Below are positions 1 through 9,360 of a stretch of DNA of 64,000 nucleotides, piece after piece. The notes beneath the pieces were generated by a model. It saw only the letters and a program-made list of their open reading frames with translations, was not told where the DNA came from and searched no databases. The first letter of the stretch is position 1. Every line of letters begins with the position of its first letter. Both the position numbers and the translations under genes were made by a program. Where the stretch lies: NCBI RefSeq assembly GCF_027922265.1, contig NZ_BSFI01000006.1, forward strand, positions 154,478-218,477, read 5' to 3'. The stretch is from Hansschlegelia plantiphila (lineage in GTDB: Bacteria; Pseudomonadota; Alphaproteobacteria; Rhizobiales; Methylopilaceae).

Positions 1-1526
1 GTGACGATGCCGAGCAGGAAGACGACCGCGAAGCCGCGCACGGGGCCGGAGCCGAGCAGGAACAGGATGATCGCCGCGATCGCCATCGTCGAGTTTGAGT
101 CGACGATGACCGCGAAGGCGTGGCGGAAGCCGGCCTCGATCGACGACACCATGCTGCGCCCGGCGCGGAACTCCTCGCGGATGCGCTCGTAGATCAGCAC
201 GTTGGAATCGACCGCGGTGCCGATCGTCAGCACGATGCCGGCGATGCCGGGCAGCGTCAGCGTCGCGCCGAGCAGCGACATCAGCGCGAAGATGAAGACG
301 ACGTGGATCGTCAGGGCGATGTTGGCGAACAGGCCGAAGACGCCGTAGGTCGCGAACATGAAGATCACGACGAAGATCGCCGCGTACCAGGTCGCTCGCG
401 TGCCGGAGCTGATCGAATCCTGGCCGAGGCCGGGGCCGACGGTGCGCTCCTCGATGACGGTCAGCGGCGCCGGCAGCGCGCCGGCGCGCAGCAGCACGGC
501 GAGGTCGTTCGCGCTCTCGACCGTGAAGTTGCCGGAGATCTGCCCCTGACCGCCGGTGATCGGCTCGTTGATGCGCGGCGCCGAGATCACCTTGTTGTCG
601 AGCACGATGGCGAACGGCTTGCCGACGTTGGCCTGCGTGGCGTCGGCGAACTCGCGCGCGCCCTTGGTGTTGAACTTGAACGAGACCACCGGCGAATGGT
701 CCTGCGACGAGAAGGTCGCCTGGGCGTCGGTCAGGTCCTCGCCCGCCACCATCACGCGCTTTTCGATGAGGATCGGGACAGTCTGTCCCCCCCGGTCCTC
801 CTGCAGGACCTCCGAGCCGTCCGGCGGACGGCTGGCGGCGGCCTGTTCGGGCGGCATCGAAAGATCGACGAGCCGGAACTCGAGCTTCGCGACCTTGCCC
901 AGGATGTCCTTCAGCCGCTGCGGGTCCTGCAGCCCCGGCACCTGAAGCAGGATGCGGTCGGCGCCCTGGCGCTGGATCGACGGCTCGACGGTGCCGAGTT
1001 CGTTGACTCGTCGGTCGACGATCTTGAGAGACTGGTCCACGGCGGAGCGGATGCGCGCCTGAACCCCGGCCTCGCTCAGCGTCGCCGTGACGACATTGCC
1101 GTCTCGCGAGTTGACGTCGACTTCCGCGGGACCGGCCCCGCCGAACAGCGAGCTCGCGACCGGCGCCGCCAGCGGCTTCAGCTTCTCGAGCGCGGCGGCG
1201 AGCTGCGCGGGGTCGCGCAGCGTCGCGTTCACCGTCGTCCCGCTCAGCGTGATCGCGGTGGTGCCGATGCGGGCCTCGCGGAGCGCGCGGCGCACGTCTT
1301 CCTGAAGAGCGACGGCGCGCGACTTGCGCAGCGCCTCGCCGTCGACTTCGAGCAGCAGCTGCGAGCCGCCCTGCAGGTCGAGGCCGAGCACGACGGTGCG
1401 CGCCGGGAACCAGCTGGGATAGGCGTCACGAACCGACTGCGGGAGCACGTTGGGCAGCGCGAACAGCACGCCGAGCGCGCACAGCGCCAGCACGGCGACG
1501 GTCTTCCAGGTTGAGAAGTACAGCAT
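1..1526 (-). CDS. secD: SecD, protein-export membrane protein (3' end cut by window edge)
   Basis: SecD works with SecF and YajC beside SecYEG and uses the proton motive force to help late steps of export across the inner membrane. The ATG is at 1524-1526. The protein opens with a short cytoplasmic stretch and one membrane segment (about residues 8-28), followed by the long periplasmic part. Typical SecD features include the GLDLQGGSQLLLEVD stretch after the first helix, the VDRRVNELGTVEP segment and the VPGLQDP segment. The last visible residues, about 508, are the GSGPVRGFAV membrane region near the usual C-terminus, so only a little is missing. Whether it is fused to SecF cannot be seen. 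It lies 62 bases downstream of yajC on the same strand, the usual yajC-secD order. Confidence 0.95.
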   Translation of the reverse strand, partial: MLYFSTWKTVAVLALCALGVLFALPNVLPQSVRDAYPSWFPARTVVLGLDLQGGSQLLLEVDGEALRKSRAVALQEDVRRALREARIGTTAITLSGTTVNATLRDPAQLAAALEKLKPLAAPVASSLFGGAGPAEVDVNSRDGNVVTATLSEAGVQARIRSAVDQSLKIVDRRVNELGTVEPSIQRQGADRILLQVPGLQDPQRLKDILGKVAKLEFRLVDLSMPPEQAAASRPPDGSEVLQEDRGGQTVPILIEKRVMVAGEDLTDAQATFSSQDHSPVVSFKFNTKGAREFADATQANVGKPFAIVLDNKVISAPRINEPITGGQGQISGNFTVESANDLAVLLRAGALPAPLTVIEERTVGPGLGQDSISSGTRATWYAAIFVVIFMFATYGVFGLFANIALTIHVVFIFALMSLLGATLTLPGIAGIVLTIGTAVDSNVLIYERIREEFRAGRSMVSSIEAGFRHAFAVIVDSNSTMAIAAIILFLLGSGPVRGFAVVFLLGIV

Positions 1527-1588
1527 GGGGCGTCGTCAGCTTTCGTTCCCGCTTCTCGCGGCGGGCGTCTTATACGTCTTTCGGGCGC

Positions 1589-1933
1589 TCAGGGAGTCTC
1601 GGTCTTGACCGGCTCGCCCTTGGCGCGCACGTCGGCGATCATGGCGCGCGACAGCCTGGCGCGGACGTTCTCGGCGATCTCGATCTGGACTTCGCCGTCG
1701 TCGATGACCTTCACCACCTTGGCGATGATGCCGCCGGCCGTCACGATGGTGTCGCCGCGCCGGACGTTCTTGATCATCTCGGCCTGGGCCTTGGCGCGCT
1801 TCTGCTGCGGCCGCAGGATCAGGAACCACATGATCACGAAGATCAGGACGAAGGGCAGAAGCTGGATCAGGAAATCGGTGCCGCCGGGGGCGGCGCTGGC
1901 GGCGCCTTGCGCGAAAGCGGGCGTGACGAACAT
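1589..1933 (-). CDS. yajC: YajC, Sec translocon accessory subunit
   Basis: Small inner-membrane partner of SecDF, 114 residues. It has an N-terminal hydrophobic segment ending in the family hallmark LILRPQQKRAK, then a soluble beta-rich domain with the conserved RRGDTIVTAGGI stretch. The frame is open 19 codons further upstream, but the start at 1933 is preferred because GGAG lies about 7 bases before this ATG and the remaining protein has the usual family length. It probably forms an operon with secD. Confidence 0.93.
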   Translation of the reverse strand: MFVTPAFAQGAASAAPGGTDFLIQLLPFVLIFVIMWFLILRPQQKRAKAQAEMIKNVRRGDTIVTAGGIIAKVVKVIDDGEVQIEIAENVRARLSRAMIADVRAKGEPVKTETP

Positions 1934-2193
1934 GGGAGCTCCGGTGGCGGGGTCTTGCGCCTCGCTCGGAAGAGCCGGCTTCAACCGCAAATTTCACGCC
2001 GGGAACGACCCCCGGCGAAAGCGCGCGGACTATAGCCACGGCCCCCGCGAAATCAAATCACACACTGGTATGGCCCCGGCGGCCGCATGCCCCCTATCCG
2101 ATAGGCCGTGTGGACGGCCTATGTTCGCGGGTCTACCTAGCGCCACGCTTCATCCGACAGCGAGCGCACGCCTTGTCAGACCCGTTCTATTCC

Positions 2194-3057
2194 ATGCCCG
2201 CGACCGACACGCGCGACGAACTTCTCCTGCGGATCGCGGAGACTTTGGAGCGAATGGCGCCAGCCCGGCCGCAGTCGCCGGACTTCGAGGCCGCCGACGC
2301 CTTCGTGTGGCACGCGGCCGAGAAGCGGCTCGCCCCGGTCGCGAAGGTGTCGCGGGTCGACATGGTTCTGCTCAAGGGAATCGACCGGGCGCGCGATCAA
2401 CTGATCGACAACACCACCCGCTTCGCCCACGGACGGCCCGCGAACAACGCGCTGCTCTGGGGCGCGCGCGGCATGGGCAAGAGCTCGCTCGTCAAAGCCT
2501 GCCACGCGACGGTGTCCGCCGCTCTCGAGGCCGACGGGAAGCCGAAGCTCAAGCTCGTCGAGATCCACCGCGAGGACATCGAATCGCTGCCCGTGCTGAT
2601 GGGCCTGCTCAGCGCCGCGCCCTTCCCGTTCCTGCTGTTCTGCGACGACCTGTCTTTCGACCTCGAGGACACCTCCTACAAGTCGCTGAAGGCGGTGCTC
2701 GACGGCGGCATCGAGGGCCGGCCGGAGAACGTGCTGTTCTACGCCACCTCCAACCGCCGCCATCTGCTTGCCCGCGAGATGATCGACAACGAGCGCTCGA
2801 CCGCGATCAATCCGGGCGAGGCGGTCGAGGAGAAGGTGTCGCTGTCCGATCGCTTCGGCCTCTGGCTCGGCTTCCACCGCTGCAGCCAGGACGAATATCT
2901 GTCGATGGTCACGGGCTACGCCGAGCATTTCGGGCTGACGGTCGCCCCCGACGAACTCCGCCGCGACGCGCTCGAGTGGTCTACGACCCGCGGCTCCCGC
3001 TCGGGACGCGTGGCGTGGCAGTTCATCCAGGACCTCGCCGGACGGGCCGGGGTTTAG
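2194..3057 (+). CDS. DUF815 family AAA+ ATPase
   Basis: ATPase of the DUF815 family, a conserved alphaproteobacterial neighbour of yajC-secD with no firmly established role. With the ATG at 2194 it has 287 residues. The Walker A motif GARGMGKS is at residues 90-97 and a Walker B-like LLFCDDLSF near 147, followed by a region with YATSNRRHL, similar to a sensor-1 segment. The frame is open upstream to 2110, with a possible TTG at 2173, but the upstream residues do not look like the family. It is divergent from yajC and is followed by a palindromic repeat and a strong hairpin. Confidence 0.88.
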   Translation: MPATDTRDELLLRIAETLERMAPARPQSPDFEAADAFVWHAAEKRLAPVAKVSRVDMVLLKGIDRARDQLIDNTTRFAHGRPANNALLWGARGMGKSSLVKACHATVSAALEADGKPKLKLVEIHREDIESLPVLMGLLSAAPFPFLLFCDDLSFDLEDTSYKSLKAVLDGGIEGRPENVLFYATSNRRHLLAREMIDNERSTAINPGEAVEEKVSLSDRFGLWLGFHRCSQDEYLSMVTGYAEHFGLTVAPDELRRDALEWSTTRGSRSGRVAWQFIQDLAGRAGV

Positions 3058-3093
3058 GGGCGGAGGGCACCGCAGTTCTGGTTTAGCGCGGCC

Positions 3094-3227
3094 GTCATTC
3101 CGGCCGTCGCGCCGGAATCCAGACGCGCGACGAATCCAAAGATACTCGACGGCCGAACAGCTTTCGTTTGCGCGGTCACGCGTCTGGATTCCGGCATTTC
3201 GCTTCGCTGCAGCCGGAATGACGGCGG
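3094..3227. repeat. Palindromic intergenic element, type A
   Basis: Long imperfect inverted repeat. The left arm reads GTCATTCCGGC then GCCGGAATCCAGACGCG, and the right arm reads GCGTCTGGATTCCGGC then GCCGGAATGACGGC. The same arms occur at 44334, in the array from 46194, and three times between 52608 and 53422. It separates the DUF815 gene from the converging NlpD-like gene and could fold in RNA from either strand. Confidence 0.85.
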
Positions 3228-3249
3228 GCATTGAGCAAATCCTAAAACG

Positions 3250-3284
3250 AAAAATCCCGGCGCGCTTTCGCGGCCGGGATTTTT
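3250..3284. terminator. Bidirectional intrinsic terminator
   Basis: Perfect stem AAAAATCCCGGC / GCCGGGATTTTT around a GC-rich loop, with an A-run on the left and a T-run on the right. It can therefore end transcription of the plus-strand DUF815 gene and of the minus-strand NlpD-like gene, whose stop codon is at 3303. Confidence 0.9.
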
Positions 3285-3302
3285 GCTGTTCGAGGCGAAC
3301 GG

Positions 3303-4598
3303 TCAGGCGTTCGGCAGGTGATCGAGCGGGTTGACCGAGGTCGCGCCCTTGCGGACTTCGAAATGGAGCTGAGGCGAAGTCACGTTGCCGGTGGCGCCGG
3401 ATTCGGCGATCACCTGACCGCGGCGGACGCTGTCGCCGCGCTTCACGTTCAGCTTGCTGTTGTGGGCGTAGGCGGTGACCCAGCCGTTCGAGTGACGAAT
3501 CAGCACCAGATTGCCGAAGCCCTTCAGCTCGCTGCCGGCGTAGGCGACGACGCCGTCGTCGGACGCCTTCACGTCGGTGCCTTCGGGAACCGCGAGGTTG
3601 ATGCCGTCGTTCGAGGCGCCGCTCGTCTTGGAGCCGTAGGCCGAGATAACCCGGCCGCGCACCGGCCAGCGGAAGGACGGTCCGGTCGGCGCCGCCTCAG
3701 GAGCCGGATCGGAGGTCTTCAGGGACGCCGTCTTCACGTTGTCGTTGGACTGGGCGACCGGCTTGGACGGCGCGGCGAAGGCCTGGCTCTCCGGCTGCTG
3801 GGCCTCGACGGCGGGCTTGATCGCAGGCGCCGCCGCAGTCTTCTGGACCGCGGGCGCGGGCTTGAGCGGCGCGGGCTTGGGAGCTTCCGCCCCCTTGGCC
3901 TGCGGGCCGGTGACGAACTGCATGCGTCCCTGCTGACCGGCGGCAGGCTGCGGGCGCATCGGTTCCGGCGCGGAGCGCGGCTGGCTCTCCGGCTCGGACG
4001 CCGAGGCCATGCGCTGCGGCGCCGACGGGCCGCCGGCGCCCGAATAGACCGGGATCACCAGCTGCCGCCCGGGGCCGACGCCGTTGGCGCTCTGCAGGTT
4101 GTTGGCCTGCATGATCGCGCTCGCCGGCACGCCGTAGCGCTGCGACAGGGTGTGGATGCTCTCGCCCTGCCGGAGGGTGACGACCGAACCGCCGTCGCCC
4201 GACCAGTTTGACGACGACGCCGGCGCGCCGGCCCTGACGGGCGGCAGGGAGCCGGTGGTGCGGGGCTCGAGCGAGGAGGAGCGGTATTCCCCGTCGCCCC
4301 GCCCGCCGCCTTGTCCGCCGTCGAAGCCGCGCATCGGCCGGGCCTGTGGCCCGCTCGGCGCGCCGAGCGGCGCCCGCTCGACCCGCGCGGACGGCGCCGC
4401 CTGGATCGATCCGGTCGAGGCCGGCTCGCGCCGGGGCGTGGCCCGCGACGTCTGGTATGGGTTGGCGTCTGGGTCTCCGCCGAAGCGGAATGTGTCGGAG
4501 CTGCAGGCCCCGAGCGTGCTGGCGCCGAGAACCACCACAGCGACGCGCGCCAGAAGTTCAGAACGCAGGCACGGAACGATTTTACGCATGTTGGACAC
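3303..4598 (-). CDS. NlpD-like LysM/LytM (M23-fold) lipoprotein
   Basis: Envelope lipoprotein of the NlpD/DipM type, likely a cell-division factor that binds peptidoglycan and activates amidases. With the GTG at 4598 it has 431 residues; an ATG at 4589 is an equal alternative. A lipobox LGAC places the lipidated Cys at residue 32. A long Pro/Ala/Gln-rich linker surrounds a LysM domain (about 138-185), and a C-terminal M23-fold domain lies at about 318-428. The zinc ligands of active LytM enzymes are not evident: the segment reads NDGINLA where active enzymes have H..G.D, and the final motif reads QLHFEVR with Gln in place of the first His. This resembles NlpD. The surE-pcm-nlpD order supports the call. 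Confidence 0.87.
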   Translation of the reverse strand: MSNMRKIVPCLRSELLARVAVVVLGASTLGACSSDTFRFGGDPDANPYQTSRATPRREPASTGSIQAAPSARVERAPLGAPSGPQARPMRGFDGGQGGGRGDGEYRSSSLEPRTTGSLPPVRAGAPASSSNWSGDGGSVVTLRQGESIHTLSQRYGVPASAIMQANNLQSANGVGPGRQLVIPVYSGAGGPSAPQRMASASEPESQPRSAPEPMRPQPAAGQQGRMQFVTGPQAKGAEAPKPAPLKPAPAVQKTAAAPAIKPAVEAQQPESQAFAAPSKPVAQSNDNVKTASLKTSDPAPEAAPTGPSFRWPVRGRVISAYGSKTSGASNDGINLAVPEGTDVKASDDGVVAYAGSELKGFGNLVLIRHSNGWVTAYAHNSKLNVKRGDSVRRGQVIAESGATGNVTSPQLHFEVRKGATSVNPLDHLPNA

Positions 4599-4980
4599 TC
4601 GCCACGTACACGACCGACATGAAGAGAGTTAAAGCGCGTTGAGGTAAACGGAGAGTTAGTGCGCTGAGCAAAAGCCACGAAGCCGCCGCAAATCTTGATC
4701 GCGGGGATAAGCGGGGATCGAGGCGTGTCGTTCTGATCCCTCCTTGCGTCGGCGGCTTCAACCGCAGAGCTCCACCGCCGGCATCGGTCCTCCGGCCAAG
4801 CCGGAGGACGACGGGAGCGAGACCCCCAACCGGGCGGACTTAATCTCGCTCTCGCAGAACGAACTCGCCGTGGTCCGGCTCGACCGGACCACCCAGGCCG
4901 GGCGTCGAACGCGAAGGCCGGGATTCCCTGTCCCCGCCCCTTCCCCCTTCTCCCGCGACGGAGGAAGGACGGAAAATCCC
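4599..4980. other. Gene-free interval with a type B palindromic element
   Basis: The 382 bases between pcm and the NlpD-like gene hold no credible ORF. The part next to 4599 is the leader and probable promoter region of the NlpD-like gene. From 4781 to 4908 there is a type B element with hairpins GTCCTCCGGCCAAGCCGGAGGAC and GTGGTCCGG-CTCGA-CCGGACCAC. The same motifs recur in the 46 kb array and at 54498-54590. Confidence 0.75.
4781..4908. repeat. Palindromic intergenic element, type B
   Basis: Two strong hairpins about 70 bases apart, one built on CCTCCGG/CCGGAGG and the other on GGTCCGG/CCGGACC. Type B copies recur at 54498-54590 and, alternating with type A, in the array at 46141-46955. 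Confidence 0.75.
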
Positions 4981-5646
4981 TCACAGCGCCTTCGCGACGC
5001 CTTGCATCAGCGGGGGCACGCGGACGGATGCGATGGTGGTCTCGTCGAGCGATCCGTCCCTGGCCTTTACGAACCGCGTCAGCCGCTGGCCCGAGCCGTC
5101 GCCGACCGGCGCGATCATGACGCCCCCGGCCTTGAGCTGGTTGAGAAGCGCAGAAGGCGGCGTCGTGACGGCGGCGGTGATCAGGATGCGCTCGTAGGGC
5201 GCGTGCGCCGCGTGGCCGAGCGCGCCGTCGGCGACGATGGCGGTGACGTTTCCGACCCCGCCGAGATCGCCCAGGCGCCGTTCGGCGTTCTCGACCAGCG
5301 TTCGCCAGCGGTCGATCGTGAACACGCGGCGCGCGAGCCGGGACAGGATCGCGGCGCAGTAGCCCGTGCCCGTCCCGATCTCGAGCACGCTGTCCAGGTC
5401 GCCGACGCCGAGCGCGTCGACCATCGTCGCGATCTGGGACGGCGATTCGAGCGTCTGTCCGCAGGCGATCGGCAGCGCGCGATCGGCGTAAGCCGCGTCG
5501 CGCAGCCGCGACGGCGCGAACTGCGAGCGGGGGATGGTCTCGAGCGCGATCAGCGTGCGGGTGTGGAGCACGCCCCGGCTGCGCAGGCCGAGCACCAGCT
5601 CCGCCCGGCGCGTGCGCTCCGCCTCGTCGATCTCTGACGCCGTCAT
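4981..5646 (-). CDS. pcm: Protein-L-isoaspartate O-methyltransferase
   Basis: Uses S-adenosylmethionine to methylate L-isoaspartyl residues in damaged proteins and so starts their repair in the cytoplasm. It has 221 residues from the ATG at 5646. The SAM-binding motif VLEIGTGTGYC is at about 87-97 and the family motif GQTLESPSQIAT near 63. The frame stays open 31 codons upstream, but those codons come entirely from a palindromic repeat (5641-5735) and are unlike the family, so 5646 is preferred. This start codon lies in the repeat edge GGGCATGACG and has no clear Shine-Dalgarno sequence. It follows surE, as in many proteobacteria. Confidence 0.92.
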   Translation of the reverse strand: MTASEIDEAERTRRAELVLGLRSRGVLHTRTLIALETIPRSQFAPSRLRDAAYADRALPIACGQTLESPSQIATMVDALGVGDLDSVLEIGTGTGYCAAILSRLARRVFTIDRWRTLVENAERRLGDLGGVGNVTAIVADGALGHAAHAPYERILITAAVTTPPSALLNQLKAGGVMIAPVGDGSGQRLTRFVKARDGSLDETTIASVRVPPLMQGVAKAL

Positions 5647-5735
5647 GCCCGCCATTGCGGGCGTCCACGACTGTCTCGATATGGGGTCACTCGATGATCC
5701 AAGTCGTGGATACCCGGCTCCGCCGGGCATGACGG
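5641..5735. repeat. Palindromic intergenic element, type C
   Basis: Inverted repeat with ends CGTCATGCCCGCC and GGGCATGACGG and an internal pair GTCCACGAC / GTCGTGGATACCC. Related copies are at 16854-16948 (complete) and 19638-19667 (short). It fills the surE-pcm gap and contributes the probable pcm start codon. Confidence 0.8.
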
Positions 5736-5763
5736 CCAATGGCCGGGCCCGGCCTTCGCCGAC

Positions 5764-6531
5764 TCAGTCGGCGGCGAACACGGCCTCAAGTCCGTCGAAC
5801 AGCGCCTCGTCCGTCAAGTCGATCTTGAGCGGCGTCACCGAAATCCGCCGGTCGCGGATGGCGGCGAGGTCGGTGCCCTCTCCCGCCTCGTACCGGCCGC
5901 GGCCGAAAACGATCCAGAAATAGGGATTGCCGCGACCGTCCGTGCGGGCCTCGATCTTGAGCAGCTCCTGGTTGCGCTGGCCCTGGCGCGTGACCGCCAC
6001 GCCCTCGACCTCGTTCGCTTCGCAACCCGGGAAGTTGACGTTGACCAGCCGGTCGCGGGCGAAACCCGCCTTGATGATGCGCGAGACGACGTCCGCGCCA
6101 TGCGCGCGCGCGGAGGCGAACATGTCGTCGATCTCGCGTTCGCGGTTGAAGTTCTGCGACAGCGCAATCGACGGGATCCCGAGCAGCGTGCCTTCGATCG
6201 CGCCCGCGATGGTGCCCGAATAGGTGACGTCCTCGGCGACGTTCTGCCCGCGGTTGACGCCGGACAGGATCAGGTCCGGCCTTATGTCGGCCAGCACGTG
6301 GCGCACGCCCATGATCACGCAGTCGCTCGGCGTGCCGCGCACCGCGAAGCGCTTTTCCCCCAGTTCGCGGAGCCGCAGCGGATCGCTGAGCGAAATCGAG
6401 TGCGACGCGCCGGACTGGTCGGTCTCCGGCGCGACGATCCAGACGTCGTCGGAGAGCTCCGACGCGATCTGCTCAAGCGCCTCGAGGCCCTCGGCGTGCA
6501 CGCCGTCGTCGTTGGTGAGGAGGATTCTCAT
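5764..6531 (-). CDS. surE: 5'-nucleotidase SurE
   Basis: Metal-dependent nucleoside-monophosphate phosphatase. It has 255 residues from the ATG at 6531, which gives the canonical start MRILLTNDDG, with the metal-binding Asp pair at residues 8-9. The SurE motifs APETDQSGAS and SGVNRGQN are intact. An open upstream extension of 14 Arg/Ala-rich codons is not family-like. It lies 55 bases downstream of serS and upstream of pcm. Confidence 0.95.
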   Translation of the reverse strand: MRILLTNDDGVHAEGLEALEQIASELSDDVWIVAPETDQSGASHSISLSDPLRLRELGEKRFAVRGTPSDCVIMGVRHVLADIRPDLILSGVNRGQNVAEDVTYSGTIAGAIEGTLLGIPSIALSQNFNREREIDDMFASARAHGADVVSRIIKAGFARDRLVNVNFPGCEANEVEGVAVTRQGQRNQELLKIEARTDGRGNPYFWIVFGRGRYEAGEGTDLAAIRDRRISVTPLKIDLTDEALFDGLEAVFAAD

Positions 6532-6586
6532 GCGGCGCGTTTCCAGCTGACGGCGCGCATGCGCGCGCGCCATGTAGAGGTGAGGA

Positions 6587-7867
6587 TCACGACGCGCGCT
6601 CGATCGTCGTCATCCCGCCCATGTAACCCTGCAGCGCTGCGGGAATCGCGATGGAGCCGTCCGGCTGCTGGTAGTTCTCCAGCACCGCGACCAGCGCTCG
6701 ACCAACGGCGACGCCGGAGCCGTTCAGCGTGTGGACGAAGCGCGTGCCCTTGCCCTCGGCCGGGCGGTAGCGGGCGTTCATGCGCCGCGCCTGGAAGTCG
6801 CCGCAGACCGAGCAGCTCGAAATCTCGCGATAGGTCTTCTGCGCGGGCAGCCAGACCTCGATGTCGTAGGTCTTGCGCGAGGAGAAGCCCATGTCGCCGG
6901 CGCAGAGCGTGATGGTGCGGAACGGCAGCTCCAGCCGCTTCAGCACTTCCTCGGCGCAAGACAGCATGCGCTCGTGCTCCTTGAGCGCCTTCTCGGGCGT
7001 GGTGATCGAGACCAGCTCCACCTTGGTGAACTGGTGCTGGCGGATCAGCCCGCGCGTGTCGCGGCCCGCGGACCCGGCTTCCGCGCGGAAGCACGGCGTG
7101 CCGGCGGTGACGCGTAAGGGGAGCTCCTCCTCGGAGAGGATCTGTTCGCGCACGAGGTTGGTGAGCGAAACTTCGGCGGTCGGGATCAGCCAGAAGTCAA
7201 AGCTCGTGCGGAACTGGTCGTCGGCGAATTTCGGCAGTTGCGCCGTGCCGAACATCGCCTCGTCGCGCACCAGAAGCGGCGGCGCGATCTCTGTGTAGCC
7301 GTGCTCGGTCGTGTGCAGGTCGAGCATGAAGCTCGCGAGCGCGCGCTCCATGCGCGCCACGCCGCCCTTCAGCACTGCGAAACGCGCGCCGGACATGCGG
7401 GCGGCGGCCTCGAAATCGATCAGCCCGAGCGCCTCGCCCAGATCGTAATGCGCCGTGGCGTTCGGCAGGTCTCGCGGGGTGCCAACGCGATGACGCTCGA
7501 CGTTCGCGGTCTCGTCGGGGCCGTCCGGAACCTCGTCGAGCGGAATGTTGGGGATTTCGGCGAGCGTCGCCTGAAGTTCGTCCTCGAGCGCCTTCTGTTC
7601 GGCCTCCGCTGCCGGCGCGTCGACTTTCAGCCGTCCGACCTCCTCGATCAGGGCGGCGGCGCGCGCCTCGTCCTTCGCCGCCTTGGCCTGCCCGACTTCC
7701 TTCGACGCCGCGTTGCGGCGCTCCTGCATCGCCTGGAGGCGGCCGATGACCTCGCGCCGCTTCTCGTCGATCGCGATCACCCGCGCGCTCTGCGGCGTCA
7801 GCCCGCGCCGCGCGAGACCACGGTCGAAGCTCTCGGGATCGTCGCGGATCAGGCGGATGTCATGCAT
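6587..7867 (-). CDS. serS: Seryl-tRNA synthetase
   Basis: Class II synthetase that charges tRNA-Ser (and tRNA-Sec where present), 426 residues, the usual length. The N-terminal part (about 30-110) is the Ala/Glu/Lys-rich coiled-coil arm that grips the tRNA. The catalytic core shows the TAEVSLTNL loop, motif 2 with [16 protein letters not shown], and motif 3 with [11 protein letters not shown]. It sits between tatC and surE on the same strand. Confidence 0.97.
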   Translation of the reverse strand: MHDIRLIRDDPESFDRGLARRGLTPQSARVIAIDEKRREVIGRLQAMQERRNAASKEVGQAKAAKDEARAAALIEEVGRLKVDAPAAEAEQKALEDELQATLAEIPNIPLDEVPDGPDETANVERHRVGTPRDLPNATAHYDLGEALGLIDFEAAARMSGARFAVLKGGVARMERALASFMLDLHTTEHGYTEIAPPLLVRDEAMFGTAQLPKFADDQFRTSFDFWLIPTAEVSLTNLVREQILSEEELPLRVTAGTPCFRAEAGSAGRDTRGLIRQHQFTKVELVSITTPEKALKEHERMLSCAEEVLKRLELPFRTITLCAGDMGFSSRKTYDIEVWLPAQKTYREISSCSVCGDFQARRMNARYRPAEGKGTRFVHTLNGSGVAVGRALVAVLENYQQPDGSIAIPAALQGYMGGMTTIERAS

Positions 7868-7967
7868 GAAGGATCGGTCCGAAAAATGATGGCGCTGATG
7901 GAGTGCGCGCTCCGACGCTTCCGGCGTCCCGAAGCGCGCGGCGGGCCAGCCCGAAGCGGCCGCGAGC

Positions 7968-8765
7968 CTACTCGGCGTCGCCGTCGCCGCCGGCCTTGTC
8001 CGCCTCGGCCTTCCTCTTCTCGATCATTTTGACCACGAAGATCGAGGCTTCGTAGAGAAGCACGGTCGGCACGGCAAGCGCGACCTGACTGATGACGTCG
8101 GGCGGGGTGAGGACAGCTGCGATCGCGAACACGACGACGATCGCGTAGCGGCGCTTGGAGATCAGCCAAGCCGAATCGATGAAGCCCGCGCGCGCCAGAA
8201 GCGTCAGAATCACCGGCGTCTGGAAGCAGATGCCGAAGGCGAAGATCAGCGTCATGATCAGCGAGAGATATTCGCTGGTCTTGGCGATCAGCTCGATCGA
8301 GGCGTGGCCGTCACCGCCCGCCTGCTGCATCGACAGGAAGAACCGCATCGCGAGCGGCATCGCGACGAAATAGACAAAGCCCGCCCCCATCAGGAACAGG
8401 ATCGGAGTCGCGATCAGATAGGGGAAGAACGCCGAGCGCTCGTTCTTGTAGAGGCCGGGGGCGACGAACTTGTAGATCTGGGTCGCGACCAGCGGAAACG
8501 AGATGAACCCCGCGCCGAACATCGCGAGCTTGATCTGTGTGATGAAGTACTCCTGCGGCGCCGTGTATTGCAGGCGGATCGCCTCGGCGGAGCCGGCCGC
8601 GATCTCGTAGGGCACGAGCAGGATGTTGAAGATGTGCCCCGCGAAGGTGAAGCAGATCGCGAAGGCTGCGACGAAGCCGAGGATCGACTTGATCAGCCGC
8701 GACCGCAGCTCGACCAGATGCTCCATGAGCGGCGCCTTGGTGGCGTCGATGTCGGCCTGACTCAA
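7968..8765 (-). CDS. tatC: Twin-arginine translocase subunit TatC
   Basis: Multi-spanning inner-membrane receptor for twin-arginine signal peptides, 265 residues. The N-terminal [11 protein letters not shown] segment is the conserved TatC entry motif, and several hydrophobic segments follow, as expected for six helices. The C-terminus is a charged Glu/Lys/Asp tail. Translation appears to start at a TTG that overlaps the tatB stop by 4 bases, which suggests coupling. Confidence 0.96.
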   Translation of the reverse strand: MSQADIDATKAPLMEHLVELRSRLIKSILGFVAAFAICFTFAGHIFNILLVPYEIAAGSAEAIRLQYTAPQEYFITQIKLAMFGAGFISFPLVATQIYKFVAPGLYKNERSAFFPYLIATPILFLMGAGFVYFVAMPLAMRFFLSMQQAGGDGHASIELIAKTSEYLSLIMTLIFAFGICFQTPVILTLLARAGFIDSAWLISKRRYAIVVVFAIAAVLTPPDVISQVALAVPTVLLYEASIFVVKMIEKRKAEADKAGGDGDAE

Positions 8766-9286
8766 CTCACGGCTCCGGGCGGGATCGGCGGCTCGTCCGA
8801 GGGCGCGGCGATCGAAGGGTCATGGCCGTTCGCATGCGGCGCGGCGGACTGCGCCGCCTCCGGCTCGGGCGATGGAGCGGGGGCGGCGATCGCGGCCAGC
8901 TCCGCGTCGGGCTCGGGAATCGGCGCAAGCGCGGAGGGCGCGTCGGCGGCGCCTTCGGCCGCGGCTCCGGAAAGCGCGGACGGCGCAGGCGTCGCGGCGC
9001 CGGCCAATGCGCCGCGGATCTCGTCGCGCGCCATTTTGAACGGATCGCGCGCGCTCACCATTTTCGAGGCGGTGTTCTTGATGCCCGTCAGGTCCTTGGC
9101 GACGTCGTCGAGCTCGGCCTCGCGCAGGGCCTCGTTGAACTGGGTCTGGAAGTCGCCGGCCATCCGGCGCAGCGTCGCAACCGTCTTGCCGATGGTGCGC
9201 AGCAGCGGCGGCAGGTCCTTCGGACCGACGACCACGAGCGCGACCACCGCGACGACGAGAAACTCAGACCAGGCGATGTCGAACAT
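8762..9286 (-). CDS. tatB: Sec-independent translocase subunit TatB
   Basis: Forms the substrate-binding complex with TatC. It has 174 residues: one N-terminal membrane helix (MFDIAWSEFLVVAVVALVVV), a GPKDLPPLLRTIG hinge and amphipathic helix, then a long Ala/Pro-rich C-terminal tail typical of alphaproteobacterial TatB. It lies between tatA (74-base gap) and tatC (4-base overlap). Confidence 0.95.
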   Translation of the reverse strand: MFDIAWSEFLVVAVVALVVVGPKDLPPLLRTIGKTVATLRRMAGDFQTQFNEALREAELDDVAKDLTGIKNTASKMVSARDPFKMARDEIRGALAGAATPAPSALSGAAAEGAADAPSALAPIPEPDAELAAIAAPAPSPEPEAAQSAAPHANGHDPSIAAPSDEPPIPPGAVS

Positions 9287-9360
9287 GGAAAAGCCCGCCG
9301 GCGGGCGACGCGTGGGGACGGCGCGTCAGACGCAAGCCGTCCCGGCGGAGCTCGTGCTGA

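Noticed and set aside
5647..5739. 31-codon N-terminal extension of Pcm
   Set aside because: Encoded wholly by a type C palindrome; the same peptide-like reading would arise from other copies of that repeat.
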